From Clostridiales bacterium (GTDB lineage Bacteria; Bacillota; Clostridia; Oscillospirales; Oscillospiraceae), in assembly GCA_019422005.1 (NCBI GenBank), contig JAHZEF010000140.1, forward strand, positions 1 through 5,513: a DNA stretch of 5,513 nucleotides, read 5' to 3'. Below, piece by piece: positions 1 through 4,866 of this stretch. A model generated the notes under the pieces. It was not told the origin of the DNA and searched no databases. It saw only the letters and a list, made by a program, of their open reading frames with translations. The position numbers and the translations under genes are program-made. Each line of letters opens with the position of its first letter. Within the stretch, counting starts at the first letter, position 1.

Positions 1-27
1 CTTGTATTATAGAGTAGTAGTTATTAA

Positions 28-45
28 AGCCCCTCTCCAAGGGCT
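28..45 (-). terminator. Possible weak intrinsic terminator after the DUF2085 gene
   Basis: Read on the minus strand, positions 45-39 and 34-28 form a 7-bp stem (one G-U pair) with a 4-nt loop. It is followed by a short T-rich tract (TTTAATAA) rather than a long U-run. It lies about 125 nt beyond the DUF2085 stop and is the only hairpin seen downstream of that operon in the window. The stem is short, so this is a tentative call. Confidence 0.35.
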
Positions 46-171
46 GTGCTACACTTATAATTCCCGTCTATTCCAGCGGATTGCTTTTCTCTCTCAATCT
101 TCGCACCGCCATAATGTTTTCGTCATTAGGCTTTCCGTTTTAATGCTTCGTTGAATGGAATACTTTCCCGC

Positions 172-522
172 CTATTTGTCTTTTCTGGTTAAGATACACT
201 TACAAAAAGCTACCATACCAAATCCGGCGATCAAACCTGTGGCAAACCTCCTGTGATTATTAGATTTTTGAAGGTTCATATATTGGGTGAAGCCATCAAC
301 AGCCGTTGGTACGATTGCTGCCAGCGATATTCGTTTTGATTTTGGCAATAGTTTTACCAATGGGGTGAAAATTGCCAATGCTTGACCGGCTAAAATACCT
401 GTGCATCTGGCGCAGAGCGGAAACTGATAGCCAAATATGGTGAAACTGCGTTCTGGTATCTGATGGCAGCCAAATTTTTCGCCTAGCTCCATAGAAAGGC
501 GCCAAATATCATCTTTTTTCAT
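172..522 (-). CDS. DUF2085 family small membrane protein
   Basis: A 116-aa protein with the hallmark DUF2085 signature: CHQ at residues 19-21 (C-H-Q-I-P-E-R-S-F), then a CARCTG motif at 37-42, followed by D76-GFTQ and an SNN-x-RR motif near 87-92. Hydrophobic stretches at about 42-59, 66-75 and 94-110 suggest two or three membrane-embedded segments. The function of the family is not established; the conserved Cys/His residues could bind a metal or react with thiols (inference). The ATG overlaps the stop of the upstream zinc-ribbon gene as ATGA, and only a weak AAGG lies directly before it, so translational coupling is likely. It is the last gene of the minus-strand operon downstream of a repressor/ImmA pair, so it may be cargo of that element. 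Family assignment is strong; role unknown. Confidence 0.85.
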   Translation of the reverse strand: MKKDDIWRLSMELGEKFGCHQIPERSFTIFGYQFPLCARCTGILAGQALAIFTPLVKLLPKSKRISLAAIVPTAVDGFTQYMNLQKSNNHRRFATGLIAGFGMVAFCKCILTRKDK

Positions 523-731
523 GCCTTAAACTTATGACCACAATTACTACAAATCCAATATGTAGTTGATTCGGTTTTTCCTTTTCCCATACCACATAAT
601 CCGCAAAGCCAGCCGAATGGCCCAAGCATGAGGATGCCGCAGCACCCCTTTCCTGCGCTGAACCCTTTTGTACTTCCGCTGGTTTCTGTTATAGCCTGGC
701 AACCATCCGCTTTACATTTTGGGCATATCAT
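519..731 (-). CDS. Small Cys-rich zinc-ribbon protein with a hydrophobic centre
   Basis: A 70-aa protein beginning M-I-C-P-K-C. One CxxC knuckle lies at residues 3-6 and a second (C-S-N-C-G-H-K-F) near 62-65, the two halves of a zinc ribbon. Between them is a Gly-rich hydrophobic stretch, about residues 30-50, with several further cysteines (GCC, CGLCG). CxxC - hydrophobic segment - CxxC resembles the LITAF-like monotopic membrane zinc-binding arrangement, but homology is only inferred. The frame can be opened 9 codons earlier at a TTG. I chose the ATG at 731 because GAGGAG (741-746) sits 9 nt before it, inside the would-be extension. The gene is coupled to the DUF2085 gene by a 4-nt ATGA overlap, so the two products probably act together. 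Specific function unknown. Confidence 0.7.
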   Translation of the reverse strand: MICPKCKADGCQAITETSGSTKGFSAGKGCCGILMLGPFGWLCGLCGMGKGKTESTTYWICSNCGHKFKA

Positions 732-738
732 ATTTGTA

Positions 739-746
739 CTCTCCTC
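739..746 (-). promoter_or_regulatory. Ribosome binding site fixing the zinc-ribbon start
   Basis: On the minus strand a GAGGAGAG block lies 7-9 nt before the ATG at 731. This supports the ATG over the upstream in-frame TTG at 758, whose leader would otherwise encode the RBS itself. Confidence 0.6.
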
Positions 747-777
747 TTTATTTTGCAATTTCCGCTTACAGCTTACT

Positions 778-873
778 CTAATCCATATTGAAGTTTAGAA
801 GATACTTTTGGGACATTTCATCTTCATATTTCCCTTAGTTTTCAGACTTCCCATCTTTCTCGTTTCCCCTCAT
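778..873 (-). other. Gap between immA-like and zinc-ribbon genes, with a possible broken micro-ORF
   Basis: This stretch separates the ImmA-like stop (875-877) from the zinc-ribbon RBS. One nucleotide after that stop is an ATG (873-871) opening 12 codons to a TAA (837-835). The same frame then continues for 18 codons to a TAG (780-778). The product would be small, charged, and interrupted once. There is no convincing RBS and no family I recognise. I also see no clear promoter here, so the zinc-ribbon/DUF2085 pair may be transcribed by readthrough from the repressor promoter. It may be a decayed gene or plain spacer. Confidence 0.2.
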
Positions 874-874
874 T

Positions 875-1294
875 CTAAAAATACAACTCCGTCGCCAAAT
901 TCCCGTAAGTGTACCAGCAAACGGCTTTTCGCATGAACTCTTCTGTCACATTGAAATACTCGGCTAAGGACCAAATCTTGGTATAGCCATCAGAAAGTGC
1001 GCGATTCAGCTTATTCCTTGGGATGAGCTGAGCGATGGCCCATTTATCGGCGCGATTTTCATGGCACTGGCGCACGTCAAACGGGGTATGCCGGTTATAG
1101 AAACTTCCTGTGGAGCAATGGCCTAATTCGTGGGCCATGTGGACACGCTCCTGCCGAGATGCATACAGCAGCGAATAGTCCATCAGAATAAAATCGCCAT
1201 TTGGATCGGGAGCTGAAACAGATTCGTTAAGCGGCAAACGACAATATTCCACCCGGATACCGGCATTTGCTGCAATACGAAACATCTCATTCAT
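875..1294 (-). CDS. immA: ImmA/IrrE family metallo-endopeptidase (anti-repressor protease)
   Basis: A 139-aa protein with the zinc-peptidase motif HELGH at residues 55-59 (E56 catalytic) and a downstream glutamate in C-H-E-N-R-A-D (E79) that would supply the third zinc ligand. This is the ImmA/IrrE (peptidase M78) pattern, followed by the typical A-x-x-L-I-P segment at about 86-92. In ICEBs1 and related phages, ImmA cleaves the cognate ImmR-type repressor to switch the element on; the partner encoded just upstream fits that role. The start is placed at the second ATG (1294) because AGAAGG (1301-1306) lies 6 nt before it, whereas it directly abuts the ATG at 1300. The gene overlaps the repressor's end by 8 nt, so the two are co-translated. 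It is somewhat shorter than ICEBs1 ImmA. The symbol is by family analogy; the target is inferred from context. Confidence 0.88.
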   Translation of the reverse strand: MNEMFRIAANAGIRVEYCRLPLNESVSAPDPNGDFILMDYSLLYASRQERVHMAHELGHCSTGSFYNRHTPFDVRQCHENRADKWAIAQLIPRNKLNRALSDGYTKIWSLAEYFNVTEEFMRKAVCWYTYGNLATELYF

Positions 1295-1661
1295 TCGCAT
1301 CCTTCTTTCGCTTATATCTTTCTTTAATCAGCTGGATGGCAAACTGTGCCTCGTCCCACATGGCGTCTGTCACTTCGCCATCACCACCGAATAAGGCCAA
1401 TTTGATATCTTCTTCACTTATTTTGTGCTCACCATCCTCGGTGGGTGCTTTTTTTGCTTCTGTGGCTCCCAGCAGATAGTCCGACGGAACTCCAAAGTAC
1501 CGCGATACTTTTTCGATATTTTTTGCAGACAGTTTTTTCGTCCTGCCCGCCTTCAAGTCACCCATGATCCCACGACTGATGCCAAGGTCTGCACATAGTT
1601 TCCCCGGCTTGATTCCACGCTCACTGCAAAGTCCCTCAATAATTCCGTACATTTTGCACAT
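1287..1661 (-). CDS. XRE-family (ImmR/CI-like) element repressor
   Basis: A 124-aa DNA-binding protein. An N-terminal HTH_XRE domain spans roughly residues 5-65: G-K-L-C-A-D-L-G-I-S-R as the helix-turn-helix entry, recognition helix near 29-42, and the usual F-G-V-P-S-D-Y-L-L-G close at about 56-65. A charged linker and a C-terminal helix (about 100-120, M-W-D-E-A ... K-R-K-K) follow. There is no LexA-type S24 peptidase domain, so inactivation is expected to come from the ImmA-like protease encoded immediately downstream (8-nt overlap). AAGGGG (1668-1673) sits 6 nt before the ATG. Operator-like TCCGTAC sites flank the gene start, one of them within codons 4-7, which suggests autoregulation. 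The known parallel is ICEBs1 ImmR and similar prophage repressors. I am confident in the family; regulation is inferred. Confidence 0.85.
   Translation of the reverse strand: MCKMYGIIEGLCSERGIKPGKLCADLGISRGIMGDLKAGRTKKLSAKNIEKVSRYFGVPSDYLLGATEAKKAPTEDGEHKISEEDIKLALFGGDGEVTDAMWDEAQFAIQLIKERYKRKKDANE
1643..1652. promoter_or_regulatory. Operator-like half-site TTCCGTACAT inside repressor codons 4-7
   Basis: This decamer is identical to the reverse complement of 1834-1843. It lies at the very start of the repressor coding sequence, where bound repressor could block its own transcription. The match is seen in the sequence; binding is inferred. Confidence 0.45.
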
Positions 1662-1704
1662 AATGATCCCCTTGAAATTTGTACGAAATGCCGAATGATC
1701 GGAA

Positions 1705-1714
1705 ATCCGTACGT
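1705..1714. promoter_or_regulatory. Operator-like site ATCCGTACGT next to the Cro-side -35
   Basis: This copy of the TCCGTAC motif ends 5 nt before the -35 hexamer of the plus-strand promoter (1720-1725). Its core CGTACG is itself palindromic. A related element, TTGTACGAAA, lies at 1679-1688 just upstream of the repressor RBS. Confidence 0.45.
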
Positions 1715-1719
1715 ATCAC

Positions 1720-1748
1720 TTGATTTATAAAAAATACCGTGCTATTAT
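1720..1748 (+). promoter_or_regulatory. Rightward (Cro-like) sigma-A promoter
   Basis: TTGATT (1720-1725) and TATTAT (1743-1748) are separated by exactly 17 nt, matching 4/6 and 5/6 of the consensus. Transcription would begin near 1755 and read into the Cro-like gene, leaving a leader of about 100 nt that contains the inverted-repeat operator. The divergent arrangement against the repressor promoter is the normal switch layout. Confidence 0.6.
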
Positions 1749-1798
1749 GGGGGCATAAAGAACGGATTGCCGTATATAAGATGTTGGCTGGTATCCTT

Positions 1799-1827
1799 AA
1801 TGTAGTACGACAATCCGTACATGTCAA
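1799..1827 (-). promoter_or_regulatory. Leftward promoter for the repressor operon
   Basis: On the minus strand a perfect -35 TTGACA (1827-1822) is followed after 17 nt by TACATT (1804-1799, 4/6). The spacer contains one arm of the operator inverted repeat, so bound repressor would cover this promoter. The start would be near 1792, giving a leader of about 130 nt that crosses the opposing rightward promoter, so the two transcripts overlap at their 5' ends. Confidence 0.6.
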
Positions 1828-1842
1828 CAATAAATGTACGGA
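1814..1842. promoter_or_regulatory. Operator: perfect 9-bp inverted repeat TCCGTACAT-N11-ATGTACGGA
   Basis: The left arm is 1814-1822, the spacer 1823-1833 and the right arm 1834-1842. The arms are perfect inverted copies of the motif also found at 1643-1652 and, nearly, at 1705-1714. The site overlaps the -35 of the leftward promoter. It is probably the main binding site for the XRE repressor and/or the Cro-like protein (inference). Confidence 0.6.
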
Positions 1843-1855
1843 AGTGGGCGTTTTT

Positions 1856-2335
1856 GTGGATTCATGCAAATTTACGTCGTTTGGTTTGTGCGTAAAAACG
1901 GAACTTTTGAAACGTGGAAAAACGCAGAGGTGGCTTGAAGATCAAATTAAGCCCATTGGGATGTACATGGATGGCGGATACATGTATAAGATCTTGACTG
2001 GTCAGCGCAATGCTCCAAAGGTAGTTCATGCGATCCGCAGCATCTTGGAGTTGCAAGGTGTCCTATTTTTCACTGTCTACTTTTTAGGTATCATATCAAC
2101 AAGGCGGGAGCATCGGTTACAGATGTTCCCGCCTTGTGCCTTAGTTCTGCTTTGTTTGGTTCTGTTCCTGATGTGCTTTCTATTCTGCAAACTCCCGCTG
2201 CCCTTTCCCGTCCTCGAAAAATGCCTGTACCTCCGGGAGCAGGACACGGGCCAGGGTGTCCATCCCATGGACGGGTATCCCCATGCCGTGGCCTTTTATC
2301 CTCCTCCTCGCCATAGGAGCCGCCTCCAGTCTTAA
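1856..2335 (+). CDS. Cro-like small XRE-type regulator with anomalous C-terminal read-through
   Basis: The first ~67 residues from the GTG at 1856 read as a compact phage-type regulator: F-G-L-C-V-K-T-E-L-L-K-R-G-K-T-Q-R-W-L, then G-Y-M-Y-K-I-L-T-G-Q-R-N-A-P-K and A-I-R-S-I-L-E-L, a pattern of small Cro/XRE-like proteins in clostridial prophages and ICEs. The start is uncertain. The GTG at 1856 has a GGAAGTGGG stretch upstream and gives the family-like length; in-frame starts at 1781 (ATG) and 1739 (GTG) also exist, but the latter would overlap the promoter. After residue ~67 (2056) family-like sequence stops, and the frame continues about 92 codons through the hairpin at 2099-2137, antisense to a minus-strand small ORF. 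A single-base shift near 2057 would instead end at the TAG at 2085-2087, just before the hairpin. So the 3' end is probably frameshifted or fused at a deletion junction. Confidence 0.55.
   Translation: MDSCKFTSFGLCVKTELLKRGKTQRWLEDQIKPIGMYMDGGYMYKILTGQRNAPKVVHAIRSILELQGVLFFTVYFLGIISTRREHRLQMFPPCALVLLCLVLFLMCFLFCKLPLPFPVLEKCLYLREQDTGQGVHPMDGYPHAVAFYPPPRHRSRLQS
2099..2137. terminator. Strong hairpin, probable transcription terminator
   Basis: A 16-bp stem (2099-2114 with 2122-2137, one G-U pair) encloses a 7-nt loop. Flanking U-runs are poor on both strands, so efficiency is uncertain. It lies directly after the natural end of the minus-strand small ORF (TAA at 2143-2141) and just after the alternative stop of the Cro-like gene (2087). 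It could therefore serve either gene. Confidence 0.5.
2180..2314 (-). CDS. Small basic-to-acidic ORF, probably truncated by an internal TAG
   Basis: A 44-codon frame beginning M-A-R-R-R-I-K-G-H-G and containing M-D-T-L-A-R-V-L-L-P-E-V-Q-A-F-F-E-D, then G-Q-R-E-F-A-E and TAG. GGAGG (2323-2327) lies 8 nt before the ATG, an excellent start signal. After the TAG the same frame continues with 12 Lys/Gln/Asn-rich codons to a TAA (2143-2141), immediately before the hairpin at 2099-2137. The intact protein may thus have been 57 aa, with a Trp codon (TGG) mutated to TAG (inference). It resembles the tiny accessory proteins of clostridial ICEs and mobilisable transposons, but I cannot name a family. 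Its upstream neighbour on this strand ends 18 nt before the start, so they look like the tail of a broken operon. Confidence 0.4.
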   Translation of the reverse strand: MARRRIKGHGMGIPVHGMDTLARVLLPEVQAFFEDGKGQREFAE

Positions 2336-2527
2336 AGCCACCCCACATCAAGCAGGTAGGCTTGAAACACAGTCCCGTCCCCGGTGATGAAGCGGCCACG
2401 CTGCGCCTTTGGCTATCTGATCGGCGGCGCTGGCAGTATCCGGGATGATATGGAAAAAACACTGCCCGCCCTGCCGCATACCCGGAAATTCAGGCCACTC
2501 CTGATCTGACCGGAGAGGATGTTCGCA
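2335..2527 (-). pseudogene. Protein-like remnant split across two frames
   Basis: On the minus strand one frame is open from 2527 to 2351 and contains C-F-F-H-I-I-P-D-T-A-S-A-A-D-Q-I-A-K-G. A second frame is open from 2412 to 2335 and reads R-G-R-F-I-T-G-D-G-T-V-F-Q-A-Y-L-L-D-V-G-W-L before TAA (2334-2332). A one-base shift around 2395-2405 would join them into one C-terminal domain ending just before the RBS of the small ORF. No start codon or RBS is convincing. I do not recognise the family. This is a judgement from how protein-like the strings look, not from a match. Confidence 0.3.
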
Positions 2528-2528
2528 T

Positions 2529-2559
2529 CAGGTTTCCCTGGGAACCTGTCGATTTTTTT
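2529..2559 (+). terminator. Weak terminator-like hairpin with a T7 tract
   Basis: CAGGTT (2529-2534) pairs with AACCTG (2543-2548) around an 8-nt loop, and seven T's follow at 2553-2559. The stem is only 6 bp. It could insulate the downstream gene from transcription entering from the scar region. The T-tract also overlaps the region upstream of the 2572 promoter. Confidence 0.35.
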
Positions 2560-2569
2560 CGCTGTTTAT

Positions 2570-2577
2570 GGTATACT
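2570..2577 (+). promoter_or_regulatory. Extended -10 promoter for the 287-aa gene
   Basis: TATACT (2572-2577, 5/6) preceded by TG at the -15/-14 position (2569-2571 reads TGG) makes an extended -10 element. The -35 region 17 nt upstream (TCGATT) is poor. The start would be near 2584, about 24 nt before the ATG at 2608. Confidence 0.45.
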
Positions 2578-2607
2578 TTGGTAACAGCAGCCGCAGGGGG
2601 GATTCAT

Positions 2608-3471
2608 ATGGGTATTTTACAGGACAGCCTTGCAAAACTGGGAACGCTCTACGCGTTCAGCAGGAAAATATCAATCATCCATGCGGCCAGGCGCGCCGGT
2701 GCGCTTCGTACGATCCTGCTGGAAAAAATGGTGGAAAAGATGCTGCTGCATGACCACTCGATCCTGCGCCTGACCGACGTCCTTTCCGAGCAGGGGGCGC
2801 AGGAGCTTGATGTGTCCCTGATTGCCAGCGCGGCCCGCAGCATTATGGAAACCGCCAATCTCTATTTTCATATGGCGCAGAGAAAAATCAGCCCGGATCA
2901 TGTGGAATTGCGGGCGGAAATCATGGTGCTCAATGAAATCTATAATGAAATGGATCTTACGGGCAAGTTCGGATTCTCACAGGACTGCTTCTGCGCGCAG
3001 ATCAACCGCTGGTATTATGAGGGTGCCCCGGGGCGCTTTCAGAGGTTTCCGGAGTTCGCGGCACTTTCTGCAAGGGAACAGGCCCAAATAACGTCGGGAC
3101 GGAAACCGGCATTTCAAATGAAATCTCCGCATATCCTGCAGGAGCAGATGGAATCTGCAGTTTATAATCTGTTCTCAAACAGCCTTCACAGCCTTCCGCT
3201 GGGACTGGGCAACAACTCGGTCAATCGTACTCCATACTTTCAGAACTTTTTCCGGGCGGAGCATCTGCTGGTCATTGCGCTGCAGGTCAGCCGCATTTAT
3301 ACGGCGCATGTGGTGAAAGATTATCTGGATTTGAGAAAGCGCCTTTACGCATTGCTTACCCCGGAAGAAAAGAAACTGCTCAAATCCTATCTGTCCGCTG
3401 CAGATTTGGAGGATTATATCCGCGCGCTGGGCGCAGAATATGAAAAAAGGCCCTTTCCCTGCCTTTCCTGA
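2608..3471 (+). CDS. Unrecognised helical protein, 287 aa
   Basis: I do not recognise this family with confidence. The protein looks soluble and mainly alpha-helical, with no signal peptide and no clear membrane segment. Two stretches stand out: A-A-R-S-I-M-E-T-A-N-L-Y-F-H-M (75-89) and V-Y-N-L-F-S-N-S-L-H-S-L (185-196). An R-S-x-x-E helix followed by a Y-x-x-x-S-x-x-x-H helix is the spacing pattern of DUF5677-type proteins, so a distant relation is possible (inference). The C-terminal part (212-275) is helical and charged, with a T-P-E-E-K-K-L-L stretch near 251. The start is the ATG at 2608 because AGGGGGG (2595-2601) lies 6 nt before it; the frame can be opened earlier at TTG 2578, but that would coincide with the promoter. 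It is a single gene, convergent with cysK. Confidence 0.7.
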   Translation: MGILQDSLAKLGTLYAFSRKISIIHAARRAGALRTILLEKMVEKMLLHDHSILRLTDVLSEQGAQELDVSLIASAARSIMETANLYFHMAQRKISPDHVELRAEIMVLNEIYNEMDLTGKFGFSQDCFCAQINRWYYEGAPGRFQRFPEFAALSAREQAQITSGRKPAFQMKSPHILQEQMESAVYNLFSNSLHSLPLGLGNNSVNRTPYFQNFFRAEHLLVIALQVSRIYTAHVVKDYLDLRKRLYALLTPEEKKLLKSYLSAADLEDYIRALGAEYEKRPFPCLS

Positions 3472-3606
3472 GCGCAGAGGGGATCCTGCCGCCTGCCGGC
3501 CCGGAACGGCTGCCGGCTGCCCGGCAATTCCTGCGGCGCAGGGAGGGACGGCAAAGGCTTCAAAGCGGCAAAGCGGGCGCGCAGTCCAGCAGGCGGCGGA
3601 AGAGAC

Positions 3607-3646
3607 GCGCAGAGCCGGCAGCACGCGGAGGCTGCCGGCTCTGCGC
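3607..3646. terminator. Perfect 16-bp hairpin between convergent genes
   Basis: GCGCAGAGCCGGCAGC (3607-3622) pairs perfectly with 3631-3646 around an 8-nt loop. It lies 15 nt after the cysK stop and about 135 nt after the 287-aa gene's stop. The following minus-strand tract (GTCTCTTCC) is only moderately T-rich. It probably terminates cysK and may act on both strands. The remaining GC-rich spacer 3472-3606 holds no gene I can support. Confidence 0.65.
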
Positions 3647-3660
3647 CATGGGCGCGCTGC

Positions 3661-4593
3661 TCAGCCTGCAAAGAGCGGCGTGGAGAGGTACCGGTCGCCG
3701 GTGTCGGGAAGGAGCGCGACAATGGTTTTTCCCTGATTCTCCGGCCGCTTTGCCAGTTCGACGGCGGCCCAGACGGCAGCGCCGGACGAGATGCCGACCA
3801 GGATCCCCTCGCATTGCCCGATCTGACGGCCGGCGACGAATGCGTCCACATCGGTGACGGTGATGACCTCGTCATAAACCGCGGGATTGAGCACGGCCGG
3901 TATAAATCCCGCGCCGATCCCCTGAAGCTGGTGCGCGCCCGGCGTACCCCTGCTCAGAACCGGAGAACCGGCCGGTTCCACGGCCGCAATGCGGATGCCG
4001 GGATTTTTCGATTTCAGATATTCGCCGACGCCGGTAATGGTTCCGCCGGTGCCCACGCCTGCCACAAAAATATCCACGGCGCCGTCGGTATCTTCCCAGA
4101 TTTCGGGGCCGGTGGATGCGCGGTGTGCGGCGGGATTGGCGGGGTTGTCAAACTGGCCGGGGATCAGGCTGTGGGAAATTTCCCGGGCCAGCGCCTCCGC
4201 TTTGGCGATGGCGCCTTTCATGCCCTGCGCTCCGTCTGTCAGCACCAGTTCGGCGCCGTAGGCCTTCATAATCTGACGGCGCTCTGCAGACATGGTGTCC
4301 GGCATGACGATGATCAGACGGTAGCCCCGGGCCGCCGCCACGGACGCCAGGCCGATTCCGGTGTTGCCGGACGTGGGTTCGATGATAACGGAGCCGGCCT
4401 GCAGCAGCCCCTTCCGTTCTGCGTCGTCGATCATGGCGAGGGCGACCCGGTCCTTGACGGAGCCTGCCGGGTTGAAATATTCCAGCTTGCCCAGCAGCCT
4501 GGCGTTCAGGCGCTGTGCTTCTTCCAGATGAGTGAACTCCAGAAGCGGCGTTCTGCCAATCAACTGATCGGCGGATGTGTAGATTCTGCCCAT
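3661..4593 (-). CDS. cysK: Cysteine synthase (O-acetylserine sulfhydrylase)
   Basis: A 310-aa PLP enzyme, the normal length for the family, that makes L-cysteine from O-acetyl-L-serine and sulfide in the cytoplasm. Diagnostic motifs occur in order: G-R-T-P-L-L (13-18); N-P-A-G-S-V-K-D-R (41-49), with K47 as the PLP Schiff-base lysine; T-S-G-N-T-G (74-79) for substrate binding; G-T-G-G-T (181-185), the PLP-phosphate loop; G-I-S-S-G-A (268-273); and a P-D-T-G-D-R-Y-L-S-T end (296-305). The family usually has N in G-N-T-P; here it is R, a modest variation. The start is the ATG at 4593, since GGAGG (4600-4604) lies 6 nt before it and residues follow the family N-terminus at once. The frame stays open far upstream by chance in GC-rich DNA. 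It is monocistronic by its own promoter and the downstream hairpin. A CBS-type or O-phosphoserine variant cannot be excluded by eye. Confidence 0.94.
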   Translation of the reverse strand: MGRIYTSADQLIGRTPLLEFTHLEEAQRLNARLLGKLEYFNPAGSVKDRVALAMIDDAERKGLLQAGSVIIEPTSGNTGIGLASVAAARGYRLIIVMPDTMSAERRQIMKAYGAELVLTDGAQGMKGAIAKAEALAREISHSLIPGQFDNPANPAAHRASTGPEIWEDTDGAVDIFVAGVGTGGTITGVGEYLKSKNPGIRIAAVEPAGSPVLSRGTPGAHQLQGIGAGFIPAVLNPAVYDEVITVTDVDAFVAGRQIGQCEGILVGISSGAAVWAAVELAKRPENQGKTIVALLPDTGDRYLSTPLFAG

Positions 4594-4642
4594 GATGTGC
4601 CTCCATTCCAAAGCGGGCCGACCGGCCGGATTGTTTTTGGGA

Positions 4643-4671
4643 ATTATAATCCGGCGGCGCGTATTTGTCAA
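4643..4671 (-). promoter_or_regulatory. Full-consensus sigma-A promoter of cysK
   Basis: On the minus strand TTGACA (4671-4666) and TATAAT (4648-4643) match the consensus 6/6 each, separated by exactly 17 nt. Initiation near 4636 leaves a leader of only about 43 nt, too short for a T-box or S-box riboswitch. Any control would be by a repressor at the promoter or by none. Confidence 0.85.
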
Positions 4672-4766
4672 TCTGCTGCCGGAGATCCGCCATACTGCGC
4701 TGCATGATGCGGCATAGGGGCGCCTTGGACGAAAGGGGATTTCGGATAGGCGAAAGCGGGAAAGTA

Positions 4767-4775
4767 TGTTATAAT
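4767..4775 (+). promoter_or_regulatory. Extended -10 promoter of the hydrolase gene
   Basis: TGTTATAAT is a perfect TATAAT (4770-4775) with an upstream TG one base away. The -35 region is poor (TAGGCG at 17 nt). The start near 4782 gives a leader of about 85 nt. This promoter is divergent from the cysK promoter, with about 80 nt between the two -35 regions. The rest of the 273-nt gap holds no gene I can support. Confidence 0.6.
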
Positions 4776-4866
4776 CAATCCTGCCGCAAGGCGGAAAGCC
4801 GGGGCGGCGGAAAGAGCCGGACAGGGAGCGGAAGCGGACGCCCGCCCGGGGACAGGAGATGCGGGG

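Noticed and set aside
68..139. Minus-strand frame reading N-G-K-P-N-D-E-N-I-M-A-V-R-R-L-R-E-K, like the C-terminal tail of a larger protein
   Set aside because: Only 23 codons between stops, no RBS for the internal ATG, and no recognisable motif; too short to call a gene remnant.
1739..1855. Upstream extension of the Cro-like gene to GTG 1739 or ATG 1781
   Set aside because: It would put coding sequence over the rightward -10 and the operator; the residues before 1856 do not look like the family. The ATG at 1781 cannot be fully excluded.
3814..4707. 297-codon plus-strand frame opposite cysK
   Set aside because: It is antisense to a clear cysK with all its motifs, and its product shows no domain features; a shadow frame.
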